Positions 1-9,285 of a DNA stretch of 64,000 nt are shown here, piece by piece. Position 1 is the stretch's first letter. Every line of letters starts with the position of its first letter. Made by a program: the position numbers and the translations under genes. The notes below the pieces were generated by a model. It made no database searches and was not told the DNA's origin. It was given only the letters and a program-made list of their open reading frames with translations. Source of the stretch: an uncultured Alphaproteobacteria bacterium (GTDB lineage: Bacteria > Pseudomonadota > Alphaproteobacteria > RF32 > CAG-239); assembly GCA_949297145.1 (NCBI GenBank), contig CASFQO010000014.1, forward strand, positions 1 to 64,000, given 5' to 3'.

Positions 1-297
1 CATTTGTGCCGCACCGGTAATCATGTTTTTAACATAGTCAGCGTGACCTGGGCAGTCTACGTGTGCGTAGTGACGCTTATCTGTTTCGTATTCTACGTGA
101 GAGGTGTTAATGGTAATACCACGTGCACGCTCTTCCGGAGCTTTATCAATATTTGCATAATCTACGAATTCTGCATCACCTTTTTCTGCCAATACTTTTG
201 TAATTGCAGCTGTCAAGGTTGTTTTACCATGGTCTACGTGACCGATGGTTCCAATGTTGCAGTGTGGCTTACTGCGTTCAAACTTCTCTTTTGCCAT
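1..297 (-). CDS. tuf: Elongation factor Tu, N-terminal part (cut by window edge)
   Basis: This is the first 99 residues of EF-Tu, the GTPase that delivers aminoacyl-tRNA to the ribosome; the rest lies left of base 1. The start ATG is at 297. The G1 P-loop GHVDHGKTT, the switch I segment RGITIN and the G3 motif DCPGHADY are all readable, followed by [10 protein letters not shown] at the edge. Two tRNA genes lie just upstream on the same strand, as in the E. coli tyrU-glyT-thrT-tufB unit. The reading frame is intact, and identity is essentially certain at the family level. Confidence 0.97.
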   Translation of the reverse strand, partial: MAKEKFERSKPHCNIGTIGHVDHGKTTLTAAITKVLAEKGDAEFVDYANIDKAPEERARGITINTSHVEYETDKRHYAHVDCPGHADYVKNMITGAAQM

Positions 298-354
298 GAA
301 TCTATACCCTAAAATATTGTGTTACGACGAGGTTAAGTATTAAAGGAAATTGAA

Positions 355-428
355 TGGAGCGGGTGAAGGGAATCGAACCCTCGTCATAAGCTTGGAAGGC
401 TTCTGCTCTACCATTGAGCTACACCCGC
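355..428 (-). tRNA. tRNA-Gly (anticodon TCC)
   Basis: The minus strand folds as a tRNA. A 7-bp acceptor stem starts GCGGGTG and pairs with CACCCGC; the D-arm is AGCTCAATGGTAGAGC, the anticodon loop CTTCCAA gives TCC, the T-loop is GTTCGATTC, and CCA is encoded. It decodes GGA/GGG glycine codons. It sits 57 bp upstream of tuf and is probably co-transcribed with it. Confidence 0.95.
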
Positions 429-478
429 TCAAACCAAAAAACCTGAAACAAAAACCTATAGTAAAAAACGAAATTAAC

Positions 479-564
479 TGGTGGAGGGGGATGGATTCGA
501 ACCATCGTAGACGAAAGTCGACGGATTTACAGTCCGTTGCATTTGACCGCTCTGCCACCCCTCC
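479..564 (-). tRNA. tRNA-Tyr (anticodon GTA)
   Basis: A class II tRNA on the minus strand. The acceptor GGAGGGG pairs with CCCCTCC, the anticodon loop has CTGTAAA giving GTA, there is a long variable arm, the T-loop is GTTCGAATC, and CCA is encoded. It lies 50 bp upstream of tRNA-Gly, in the order tRNA-Tyr, tRNA-Gly, tuf. Confidence 0.95.
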
Positions 565-718
565 GCTAAAATCGCTTTGCGAGGGAAAAAGAACAAGGTC
601 TTTTAACCTGACAAGAGGAATAAGAACGTATTTTTACAATAAAGTCAACACTTTTTTTCATTAAATCTTAAAGTTTTGTTGATAGTCTAAATTTATTAAG
701 TCAAAATAGGAAGATACC

Positions 719-1603
719 ATGCAAAAAAATATCTTAACAGAGCGCTGCAATCCCAGCACGCGTAACATAGATTTGATGACAACCCAAGAGATTATTCAAA
801 GCATAAACAAAGAAGATAAAAAAGTCTCCGCAGCCGTTGCCAAAGCAGAACCGGAAATTGTTAAGGCAGCCAACCTCATCACACAAACCATTTTGCACAA
901 GGGCAGAATAGCCTATTTCGGCGCCGGTACAAGCGGACGCTTAGGTGTTTTAGATGCCTCTGAGCTGCTACCGACATATTCGCTTCCGGAACACATCATA
1001 CAAGCCTACATTGCAGGCGGTGACAAAGCTCTGCGTCACGCGGCCGAACACGCCGAGGATAATCCTCGCTTTGCCTTAAAAGATATAAACACTTTTAACC
1101 CCACCTCAAACGATGTTGTCGTTGGCATTTCTGCCTGTGGCAACCCAACTTATATATTAACGGTACTGGAGGAAGCACAAAAAAGAGGTGCACAAACCAT
1201 CGGCATTACCTGTAATCCGGAAGCTAAATTAAAACAATTCAGCAACATCTGTATAACTGCCGTTGTCGGGCCGGAAGTCATCACCGGCTCCAGCCGTATG
1301 AAAGCCGGCACCGCACAAAAGATGATATTAAATATGCTCTCCACCACAGCAATGATAAAAATCGGCAAAACTTATGGGAATTTCATGATTGATGTCACCC
1401 CAACCTGCAACAAGTTAATTAACCGCAGCAATCGCATCATCTCAAGCATTTGCAAAATTTCTATTGCCAAAGCCGATGAATATCGTATAAAAGCAGACAA
1501 TAAAGTAAAAATAGCTTGCGTGATGTATAAAAAACAATGCACCAAAGAAGAAGCCGAACGCCTCTTACAACAACAAAACGGGATTTTACGAAAGGTCATC
1601 TGA
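719..1603 (+). CDS. murQ: N-acetylmuramic acid 6-phosphate etherase MurQ
   Basis: MurQ removes the lactyl ether from MurNAc-6-phosphate to give GlcNAc-6-phosphate and D-lactate, the cytoplasmic exit step of peptidoglycan recycling. The 294-residue length matches the family (about 298). The SIS-domain sugar-phosphate motif GAGTSGRLGVLDASEL is near residues 68-83, and the hallmark ITGSSRMKAGTAQK near 185-198. The start ATG at 719 follows AGGAAG with good spacing. rlmB starts one base after its stop, so the two are probably co-transcribed. AmpG at 22985-24250 would supply the substrate pathway. Confidence 0.93.
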   Translation: MQKNILTERCNPSTRNIDLMTTQEIIQSINKEDKKVSAAVAKAEPEIVKAANLITQTILHKGRIAYFGAGTSGRLGVLDASELLPTYSLPEHIIQAYIAGGDKALRHAAEHAEDNPRFALKDINTFNPTSNDVVVGISACGNPTYILTVLEEAQKRGAQTIGITCNPEAKLKQFSNICITAVVGPEVITGSSRMKAGTAQKMILNMLSTTAMIKIGKTYGNFMIDVTPTCNKLINRSNRIISSICKISIAKADEYRIKADNKVKIACVMYKKQCTKEEAERLLQQQNGILRKVI

Positions 1604-1604
1604 A

Positions 1605-2363
1605 ATGAAAAAATTCCACAAACAAAGCACTTCTGCACCGGAACCCAAAAATCAACAACTGATAATCTACGGGCACCATGCCGTTTTAAGTGCCCTTAAG
1701 AACCCCAAAAGGAAAATCCAAAAATTACTAATTTCTGCAGAAAACAAAGCAGAAATAGAAAAAGCCGCGCCCTCAATTCCTTTCACAATTATAGATAAAA
1801 AAGACTTTGCAAAATTTCTCCCAGAAGACGCCGTGCACCAAGGTTTCGCCCTATACTGCTCGCGTCTGACGAGTTATGATGTTATGGATTTGGTTGAAAT
1901 GTCCGAAAACAAAAAACGCTGTTGCATTTTAATATTAGACCAAGTCACCGACCCACAAAATATTGGCGCCATTATCCGTTCGTGTGCTGCTTTTGAGGCT
2001 TTAGGATTGATTGTGCAAGACAAAAACTCTCCTCTTGAATCCGGGGCCATGGATAAAGCCGCTGCCGGCACCATAGAATTTGTTCCGATAGCACGTGTAA
2101 CCAATTTAAGCCGCGCCATTGAAACCTTAAAAGAAAATGGTTTCTGGGTAATGGGGATGGATGGATACGCCGAAACAACCATTGATAAAATAAACAAAGA
2201 CGGAAAAATTGCGATAGTTATGGGTTCTGAAGGCAAAGGAATGCGCCGCTTAGTTCAAGAAAATTGCGATTCTTCCGTTAAGTTACCGATTTCTCCAAAC
2301 GTTGAGAGCCTAAATGTTTCAACCGCTGCAGCAATTACACTTTATGAGTTGAGCAAAAAATAA
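1605..2363 (+). CDS. rlmB: SpoU/TrmH-family RNA 2'-O-methyltransferase, RlmB type
   Basis: This 252-residue enzyme has an N-terminal substrate-binding domain (YGHHAVLSAL near residue 23) and a C-terminal SPOUT knot domain. The three SPOUT motifs are visible: DPQNIGAIIRS, IAIVMGSEGKGM and LPISPNVESLNVSTAAAI. RlmB methylates G2251 of 23S rRNA in E. coli. That exact target is assumed here; a tRNA or mitochondrial-type MRM1 role is the main alternative within the family. It begins one base after murQ and ends before a strong terminator. Confidence 0.88.
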   Translation: MKKFHKQSTSAPEPKNQQLIIYGHHAVLSALKNPKRKIQKLLISAENKAEIEKAAPSIPFTIIDKKDFAKFLPEDAVHQGFALYCSRLTSYDVMDLVEMSENKKRCCILILDQVTDPQNIGAIIRSCAAFEALGLIVQDKNSPLESGAMDKAAAGTIEFVPIARVTNLSRAIETLKENGFWVMGMDGYAETTIDKINKDGKIAIVMGSEGKGMRRLVQENCDSSVKLPISPNVESLNVSTAAAITLYELSKK

Positions 2364-2377
2364 GCACGAACCATCAA

Positions 2378-2407
2378 AAAAGGCTGCCTAACAACAAGCA
2401 GCCTTTT
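2378..2407 (+). terminator. Intrinsic terminator after rlmB
   Basis: A perfect 10-bp stem, AAAAGGCTGC pairing with GCAGCCTTTT around a 10-base loop, lies 15 bp after the rlmB stop. Its A-rich 5' flank and T-rich 3' side mean it could work in both directions and also close the minus-strand gene at 2429. Confidence 0.85.
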
Positions 2408-2428
2408 CTAGTTATTGAGAAATCACTA

Positions 2429-3238
2429 TCAGCGACTGCCTCTGCTTTTTTCCTGAACAACATGATGAATCAAAGCATTAACCTCGTCTAAATTCATAGT
2501 TTTATCCTGCTCTTTTTGCTTGCGAAGAGCTTCTTCAGCCTGAGGAACTTCCCGATTCTGCGAACGAATATCATAACGAAGACTTTGTGCTTCCGCTACT
2601 CTGTTTTTAATAGAGGTTGTACCACGCTCAACACTCTTCTTATATTCTTCCTCTTGCCGTTTCATAATTTCCGTCATTTTATCACGACTGATTTCTTCAA
2701 GAACTTGTTGTTCTGGAGCATCCAAAGGAGTTTTACCCGTTAGTTGCTCCCAACTAAAATTAAAAGTTTGATGAGGATGTTCATGTTGATAAACATACGC
2801 CTTTTCTAGATTACTTGCTTTACCCTCAGCAATTCTACGTGTCATTTCTTTACGAGCCTGAATATTAACGTAAGAAGTTATATACGCGTTTCGACGACTA
2901 TAACCATCTTTAGGCCGCTCATTAGGATGAGCATCAAAATAGCTTTCAGCATCTCTGTATACCTTATCATACAATCTATCTCGACGTTCGGCACTGGCAT
3001 TATCATGTACATCTACATCTGGCCCATTGTTAATAGGGTAGACGGTATATCCTTCAAATTTACCACCGGCATTAATTCCGGGTTCACCCTCGCCCCATTG
3101 TTGTGTCTGCAAATCAAATCTTAACCGATTTCCATTTTCATCAATAAAACTGATTGGCTGCTCCATATATTTTTTTTGTTCATCAACTTTTATCAAATTA
3201 CCATGTTCATCAACATGATTTTCTCTTGTTGTAGACAT
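2429..3238 (-). CDS. Hypothetical hydrophilic protein, 269 aa
   Basis: I do not recognise a family. The protein is highly charged, has no signal peptide or membrane segment, and is probably cytoplasmic. Residues 8-60 contain two short D/E-xHGN or DENGN turns that look like small beta repeats (VDEHGNLI, FIDENGNRL). The C-terminal half (about 150-265) is rich in K, E, Q and R and looks helical or coiled-coil. The ATG follows GGGAGATGAGAT. It lies 69 bp downstream of the giant autotransporter on the same strand, so read-through from that gene is possible. A bidirectional terminator follows. Confidence 0.72.
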   Translation of the reverse strand: MSTTRENHVDEHGNLIKVDEQKKYMEQPISFIDENGNRLRFDLQTQQWGEGEPGINAGGKFEGYTVYPINNGPDVDVHDNASAERRDRLYDKVYRDAESYFDAHPNERPKDGYSRRNAYITSYVNIQARKEMTRRIAEGKASNLEKAYVYQHEHPHQTFNFSWEQLTGKTPLDAPEQQVLEEISRDKMTEIMKRQEEEYKKSVERGTTSIKNRVAEAQSLRYDIRSQNREVPQAEEALRKQKEQDKTMNLDEVNALIHHVVQEKSRGSR

Positions 3239-3307
3239 ATCTCATCTCCCAAAATTTCCCACACAATCAATTATACCACAAAAAAAGGAATATAACAACC
3301 TATAAAC

Positions 3308-6300
3308 TTAGAAATTATAGCGTACGCCAACCCCGCCTTCTATACTACTTTCTTTCTCTGCATTATGAGAAACTTGCGCTGCAACAGCAATATCACCATC
3401 TTTATAAATAGCTTCAGCCGTTGTTTTTAGGCGATTTTTATCTTCATCATAAGCATCAATACCAAAATCAACCGGAGAACCTTCAGCTCCAACTCGTAAG
3501 TCTTTATACGGATCTAAAAATTCGTGATAATATTTCGTTCCGATTGCCAACATCAATGAACGGTTTTTAGCCAACTGAATACGCTTCCGAAGTTTTAATC
3601 CAATACCTGCTTCCATTGACAATGAATCGTTAGCTTCCAAGTTAAAGCCTTCATCTTCTTCGGCTTTGCTCATAGAGCTTCCTTGCAAATTAAGTTCTGC
3701 TTCAGCCACCAATTCAGCCACTTTCATATCAATACTATATTCAGCATGGTTATATAACCCATAGTAAAAATCTAGCGTATCTGCCTCATATGTACCGGAT
3801 AAAGCATGGCGTTTGTATGTACCATAACCAGCACCGATGCTTGGCATTGTCAAAAATTGAAAACCGTCATTTTGATATAAGATTGGCAAAAACGCCATCA
3901 AAATTTTATTATCTCTAGAAGAAGACGCCTCGTCATATTCAGCATCAGCATAAGCCGCTCTTAACGTTCCGCCAATATGCCAATTATGATTTAATTTTTC
4001 ACCAAAACCGATGTATGGACTATAAACATTATCAGCATATCCGCTCAATCCGTTCTGCGCATCTTTACCCGTTCTATAAAAATCCATACCAAAGTACGAA
4101 CCGCTCAAACCATCTTCTAAGATACGATTTTGTTCCTGCTCATTCAATCCGCGCAAAACGGCCATATTTTCTCTTGGCAAATTAGCATAAAACTGTTTAC
4201 CTGTTTCAATTTCAACCGTTTCATCAAATGTACTCTTATCTCCCGCCCCTTTAAGTGCATCAAAGACTTTCTCGTTATTTTGCAAACCGTAATTCGTTTC
4301 AAAGAAGTTAGCAATTTCTTTATCATCAATAATTTCTTCAAATTCTTTACGATTAAGTTCCACATCCGTTACATCACCTTTTGTTGTTGTGGCGGCATTA
4401 AACATATATGAACCGGACGTAACATTAATCCCTTCATTTTTACCGACAAAAGAATCTTTATTGACATAGGTATCATCAAAACCACCCATAACAATATCAC
4501 TATCTGCCACAACATTTCCCTTAAAGCTATCAGCCTTATAAGAACCACCATCTGCAATAATATAAGAAGCGGATTCGTCTGCTTTCATATCATCAAAATC
4601 AACCACAGTGCCAACCATATCAACAACACCGGAATTGATAAATAAACCATTTTCTCCGACAAAGATTGCATTTTTAGAAGCAGTGGTTCCCGTTGGTGAT
4701 GCATCAACACAACTACCGGTTCCACTAACAGAACCACTATTAGAACAAGCGCCGCCTACACTGCTATTAAATGTAATAGTACCAGCATTAGTAAAACCTC
4801 CTTTATCAATTTTAACACCATACCCTTCACCGGAAACAGTAATAGTTCCTGTATTTGTATTTATACCGATACCATCAATAACGTAAACACCATTGCCATC
4901 GCCAACTGAAATATCCCCGCTGTTAGTAAACAAACCTCCGTCTGTAACAACAGCTCCGTCCCCTTTACTAATAGTAATTGTCCCTGTATTCGTACCACTA
5001 CCATAAATACCAGTACCAGTTTCAATAGCAATATTATTCTCATTAGTTATATCAATACCACCGACACCAAATTTTCCTTCGATAGATCCACTATTAACAC
5101 CGCCGTCCATACCATAACTGCCAGCATCATAAACCTTAATTATACTAGAATTGTTTCCATCCTTTATACCATAACTATTATCTCCGTAAACAAAGATTGT
5201 ACCATTATTTTCACCGTCATACATACCTATAGCATTACCGAAAACAGCAATCTTTCCCGTCTGCGTAGATTGACCAAAATTAGGTGCATTATAAATACCA
5301 TAAGCATATTCCTTTCCAGGCTCACAATCCGGGCAAGAAACAGAAATTACTCCTGAGTTATTAAAATGAGCACCACTCCCAACTAGAACGCCCTTACTGT
5401 CTGCACCTGTAACCAAAATCCGCCCAGTATTAGTTCCACTTGTATTTAACCCCACTGTTGCATCCGTCAAATACATTCCATGACCGGAATTAACCTGAAT
5501 CGTTCCATAATTATTAGCCACAGAATATAGGTTAGCATACATTCCCGTACCACCATCAACAACAATAACTCCGGCATTATTATTCTGAATTGTTGTACCG
5601 GCATCAGACGCTTTCATACCAATACCATTACCATTTTGAATATAGATTGTACCGGAATTTACAGCTGTTGCATTGTCAGATACAACAATAGGAGAAGCAC
5701 CTGCCATTGAATAGACCGTTCCCCAGTTGGTAAGTTGTGAACCGGCATTTTGCCCAATCATCAAATAAGAATTTTCACCTTTAACATAAACTGTCGAATC
5801 TTTTGACAACGATAACTGTCCGCTATTTGTAGCTTTGCCCACTATAAAGTCTTCCACTTCCAAACCATCTGGATAATCTAGCTCATAACTTGCGCCGCCA
5901 TTAACCCAGAAATACGTAATATCGCTACATTGAGAATCATGATAAATATTACCTTCTACTTCCAAGTGAGCCGTATTTCCGTCTAACAAAAATCCCGTTG
6001 CCCCATTCGCTTGCAAATAAATTGTACCATAATTATAAGCCGTTCCCCCTTTAATATACATCGCTGTGGAATTCTCTCCGGTAACATAAATAGAATTAAC
6101 GCTATCAGCTGGAGAATCATATCTTCCATTAAACAAAGAGCCACCCGAATTCGTAACAGCCATGCCGTAGCCATACAAACCATTCACATAAATACTGCCA
6201 AAGTTCGTTGCTGATGCTCCTGCAGTAGAATCATTTCTTACACCTATAGAGTTAGTTGCATTAACAACAATATTACCATAGTTATTAGCATAAGCCTCAG

Positions 6301-8740
6301 CCGTTGTTGTAGAATCCAACCACATCCCGACATTAAACTGAGAGAAATCTCTGTCAAACATTTCAAGTGTAATATTTTGATTATTAACAGCCGCACCTTG
6401 TTTTGAAACTTGAACACCCGCCGTACCATAAGTACCACCATAATCGACATTTTTATCAAATTTATCACCAACTGTTAAACTGCCGTTATTGGTAAATAGT
6501 TGTTTTGTAGAGGAATTGTCACCAGAAACAATAACGCTCGCAGCAACAACTCCGGCGCTAGCATTCAGTCCAACGGTATCTCTAGTCCCTACTGGCTTAG
6601 AAAAAGTATCACTGTTCCCCACTTTATAGAGAATAGATTTGTTGTTATACGCTGAAGAAAAATTTCCTCCAAAAACTGTTGAATTTGTTGCTTTATTAGA
6701 AATATAGATAGTACCATCATTAATCATCTCAACCGAACCGGCAAATGCATTATAAATTGCCGTAGACTCCTCGGAATAAACGTTAATAATTCCCTCATTT
6801 CTAAGCAAAACTTCGTCCGTTTTATCTTCACCGGCCGCATATAAACCATAGTTATTATTGTAACGAGATTGACCATTTTCAATACCCAAATTAATAACGC
6901 CATAGTTAATAACGTCACCACCTGCAAAAGACGCCATACCATAGCCGTTACTGGTTTGCATATCAATCAAACCATAGTTAGAAAGTATTGGAGCCTTCCA
7001 GTCATACACTCTTGTTTGCGAACCTTCACCTTTTGCCGCCAACATACCGTACGAAACACCGCCGGAATTAGCCTCATTAATAATCCGAATAGTACCACCC
7101 GTATTAGAGCCAAGCCCATTATACACATCCTCAGCATTGCCGTTTGTCAACTCCGCTCCATGCACCGAAAGCATACCGGCAGCAACATCAGTCCCCGTCT
7201 CCATAGTTGTGGAAGTCAAATCAACTGTAATATTTCCTTGATTCAAGGCCTCAGTCGATGCATCGGCACGCATTCCGATTAAACCGCCTTTCCCGAGTTT
7301 TAAGGCATCTTCGGCTAATTGATAACTTCCCTGATAAGAAAGCTGAATATTGCCATAGTTATTCAGCACCATTTTTTCTGCTAAAGCAGGATTATTGTTT
7401 CCATCCAAAAATTTATCATCAATATAACTTCCCATACCAATCAAACTAACCGCCACATCCGTTGCACTGTTATAGCCGGCACTAAGTTCTATATTACCAT
7501 AGTTATCTGCCGTAACAGTACTGCCACTTAAATTCGTACCTGTATACAAATCAAACAAAACCATCCCGAGCAATGTTCCGGAATTATTTTCCAAAACTTC
7601 TTCCTCACCTTCTGTGTCTTCAGTGGTATCTGGATTAGTTACCGTGGAATCTCCATCACCGGTACCCGTTTGCGCATCTCCATCTGTCTGTGAAGAACTG
7701 GTATTATCTACCACAGTTGTTCCGGTAATATCTCCATAATTAACAATTTTTGCCCCTGTATCACCATACATTCCAATAACAGCATGGTTATCACTATTTC
7801 CCTTAAAAGAAATATCTATTTTACCATTAACCCCATCACTATCACCTTCCGGTGCATTAATAACCTGCCCGCCATTACTGGCAACCAAACCAATTGCCCC
7901 GTTTGTTGCACTGATTTTTATATAACCGTTATTAAGAGCCTGAGAGCCTTCTCCATATACAGAAGCGCCCACAGTTGCATCGCTAAGCTCTAAGGAACCT
8001 CCAAACAGATTATTAAAATATGCTCCATCCGTAACAGAAACATACGAAAGTAAATAATCGGAATTCGTCAAAACATTCGGCAACAATTGAATTTTATCCA
8101 CATAAGAAGATGCATTAGGATTTTGAATAATTCTCGCGATATTATTTTCTAAACCACCTGTATTAATCAATTGCTTATAATTAGTAATTTTAGTTGCTAA
8201 ACCATCATTTGGAACAATTGGCGCAATCGTATCATCCGATGCAACAGAATCACTGCCACTGCTGCTGCCACCACCACCACTAAAGGCCAATATACCACCA
8301 CCCAAAGCTGCACCGCCTAAAATCCACGGCCACCAGCTTCTCTCTTCTTCATTATAATATAAAGATTCCTCATTACCTACAATTTTATCGGTTTCAGCCG
8401 CTTTTCCTTCTTGCAAAAATTCCCGATATTCTCTCCAAATTTCATACGTACACCCATGACGCGGGTTTGCACCGCTCATCCGAAAAGTATTGTAGGCAAT
8501 GTGATCTTTACGCTTAATCGCAATACAAAGCCCCGTATCACCATTAGGGTTAACAGCATCAATATTAAGTCCGCGATTAACCGCTTCTCTTAAGATTCCA
8601 ACCTTTCCCTGAGCTGCCAAATAATACATTTTATTAAAATCGCGCGGAGACAAGCGCCCACCGATAGCATATGCGTTATCGGACACAAAAATTGCAGTTA
8701 AGACAACCGCAAACGAATAAAAAGAGGCGCCAAATTTCAT
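3308..8740 (-). CDS. Giant autotransporter with N-terminal ankyrin-like repeats and beta-helical passenger
   Basis: This 1810-residue surface protein starts with a signal peptide (MKFGASFYSFAVVLTAIF, cut after DNAYA). About two ankyrin-like units follow at residues 35-100 (GNTGLCIAI-type helices, ADAVNPNGDTG-like turns). A Trp/Gly-rich hydrophobic stretch WWPWILGGAALGGGILAF near residue 138 runs into a GGGGSSSGS linker. Residues about 190-1500 are a long run of N-Y/N-x-G-x-I repeats (NNYGNIxL, NSGTIYI) typical of parallel beta-helices. The last 280 or so residues form an autotransporter beta-barrel ending in YNF with terminal F. A TTG-initiated extension to 8761 is possible, but ATG at 8740 best fits the signal peptide. 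The cargo function is unknown; adhesion is likely. Confidence 0.88.
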   Translation of the reverse strand: MKFGASFYSFAVVLTAIFVSDNAYAIGGRLSPRDFNKMYYLAAQGKVGILREAVNRGLNIDAVNPNGDTGLCIAIKRKDHIAYNTFRMSGANPRHGCTYEIWREYREFLQEGKAAETDKIVGNEESLYYNEEERSWWPWILGGAALGGGILAFSGGGGSSSGSDSVASDDTIAPIVPNDGLATKITNYKQLINTGGLENNIARIIQNPNASSYVDKIQLLPNVLTNSDYLLSYVSVTDGAYFNNLFGGSLELSDATVGASVYGEGSQALNNGYIKISATNGAIGLVASNGGQVINAPEGDSDGVNGKIDISFKGNSDNHAVIGMYGDTGAKIVNYGDITGTTVVDNTSSSQTDGDAQTGTGDGDSTVTNPDTTEDTEGEEEVLENNSGTLLGMVLFDLYTGTNLSGSTVTADNYGNIELSAGYNSATDVAVSLIGMGSYIDDKFLDGNNNPALAEKMVLNNYGNIQLSYQGSYQLAEDALKLGKGGLIGMRADASTEALNQGNITVDLTSTTMETGTDVAAGMLSVHGAELTNGNAEDVYNGLGSNTGGTIRIINEANSGGVSYGMLAAKGEGSQTRVYDWKAPILSNYGLIDMQTSNGYGMASFAGGDVINYGVINLGIENGQSRYNNNYGLYAAGEDKTDEVLLRNEGIINVYSEESTAIYNAFAGSVEMINDGTIYISNKATNSTVFGGNFSSAYNNKSILYKVGNSDTFSKPVGTRDTVGLNASAGVVAASVIVSGDNSSTKQLFTNNGSLTVGDKFDKNVDYGGTYGTAGVQVSKQGAAVNNQNITLEMFDRDFSQFNVGMWLDSTTTAEAYANNYGNIVVNATNSIGVRNDSTAGASATNFGSIYVNGLYGYGMAVTNSGGSLFNGRYDSPADSVNSIYVTGENSTAMYIKGGTAYNYGTIYLQANGATGFLLDGNTAHLEVEGNIYHDSQCSDITYFWVNGGASYELDYPDGLEVEDFIVGKATNSGQLSLSKDSTVYVKGENSYLMIGQNAGSQLTNWGTVYSMAGASPIVVSDNATAVNSGTIYIQNGNGIGMKASDAGTTIQNNNAGVIVVDGGTGMYANLYSVANNYGTIQVNSGHGMYLTDATVGLNTSGTNTGRILVTGADSKGVLVGSGAHFNNSGVISVSCPDCEPGKEYAYGIYNAPNFGQSTQTGKIAVFGNAIGMYDGENNGTIFVYGDNSYGIKDGNNSSIIKVYDAGSYGMDGGVNSGSIEGKFGVGGIDITNENNIAIETGTGIYGSGTNTGTITISKGDGAVVTDGGLFTNSGDISVGDGNGVYVIDGIGINTNTGTITVSGEGYGVKIDKGGFTNAGTITFNSSVGGACSNSGSVSGTGSCVDASPTGTTASKNAIFVGENGLFINSGVVDMVGTVVDFDDMKADESASYIIADGGSYKADSFKGNVVADSDIVMGGFDDTYVNKDSFVGKNEGINVTSGSYMFNAATTTKGDVTDVELNRKEFEEIIDDKEIANFFETNYGLQNNEKVFDALKGAGDKSTFDETVEIETGKQFYANLPRENMAVLRGLNEQEQNRILEDGLSGSYFGMDFYRTGKDAQNGLSGYADNVYSPYIGFGEKLNHNWHIGGTLRAAYADAEYDEASSSRDNKILMAFLPILYQNDGFQFLTMPSIGAGYGTYKRHALSGTYEADTLDFYYGLYNHAEYSIDMKVAELVAEAELNLQGSSMSKAEEDEGFNLEANDSLSMEAGIGLKLRKRIQLAKNRSLMLAIGTKYYHEFLDPYKDLRVGAEGSPVDFGIDAYDEDKNRLKTTAEAIYKDGDIAVAAQVSHNAEKESSIEGGVGVRYNF

Positions 8741-8853
8741 CTCATAGACCATAAAAAACAATTGCTTTTAAGCGATTCTAAAATAATGTTTCTTAACAAA
8801 GAGTATATTTTCACAAAATTATAACCAATTATCGATTTTTTTTACGAAACAAA

Positions 8854-8886
8854 TAAAAAAGCAAGGCTCTAACTTTCAAACCTTGC
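8854..8886 (-). terminator. Terminator after the 8920-9189 lipoprotein gene
   Basis: On the minus strand GCAAGG pairs with CCTTGC around a 14-base loop and is followed by TTTTTTA. It separates the lipoprotein gene from the autotransporter promoter region. Confidence 0.7.
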
Positions 8887-8919
8887 CCTACAATCTGCTA
8901 ACAAACGAGTTATACACTG

Positions 8920-9189
8920 CTAATATGAATAGTCTGTATTTTCCCGATGATTACCCTGAGATTGATAAGCATTCGGAACAACACTATTCTTCCCTTCCAC
9001 CTCCAAATGCGGATTAACATAAGCGGTTGCTCCCTTTTCATAAAAATAGAAATCACGTCTTAATCTCGTCTGATCACGAATAGAAAGCGAGTTCCACTCT
9101 TGCTCTGTCAAGCCATAAGGATATTCAACTTTTGCCGAAGAACACGCCGCCAACAAAAACAGCAATAAAACAAGACCTGTTTTTTTCAT
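8920..9189 (-). CDS. Small lipoprotein, 89 aa
   Basis: The N-terminus is MKKTGLVLLLFLLAAC, with lipobox LAAC for lipidation at C16, so the mature protein is anchored in the outer or inner membrane facing the periplasm. The remaining 70 residues are hydrophilic, with YGLTEQEWNSLSIRDQTRLR as the only conspicuous motif, and I assign no function. An in-frame TTG and a second ATG lie upstream; the ATG at 9189 sits 7 nt after GGAG and is the best start. It follows sodB in the same direction across a 12-bp inverted repeat. Confidence 0.8.
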   Translation of the reverse strand: MKKTGLVLLLFLLAACSSAKVEYPYGLTEQEWNSLSIRDQTRLRRDFYFYEKGATAYVNPHLEVEGKNSVVPNAYQSQGNHRENTDYSY

Positions 9190-9217
9190 CATCAATCTCC
9201 AAAAATCACAACATAAA

Positions 9218-9274
9218 AGCTCTTATAGGCCATAATAAATTGTTTTTCAAGCAAATATTTCACCTATAAGAGCT
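9218..9274 (-). terminator. Long-loop inverted repeat between sodB and the lipoprotein gene
   Basis: AGCTCTTATAGG at 9218-9229 is exactly complementary to CCTATAAGAGCT at 9263-9274, with a 33-base spacer. On the minus strand it starts 11 bp after the sodB stop and is followed by only TTTT. It may terminate or stabilise the sodB mRNA. Confidence 0.5.
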
Positions 9275-9285
9275 CCAAGCAGAAC

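Noticed and set aside
4-312. Plus-strand frame of 102 codons
   Set aside because: It is antisense to the start of tuf, whose minus-strand reading gives perfect EF-Tu motifs.
340-664. Frames on both strands at 340-664
   Set aside because: They run through tRNA-Gly and tRNA-Tyr, which fold completely; the peptides are artefacts.
3308-8740. Tandem DNA repeats or CRISPR-like array in the autotransporter gene
   Set aside because: The repetition is at protein level (beta-helix rungs) with variable spacing; there are no constant DNA repeats with unique spacers.
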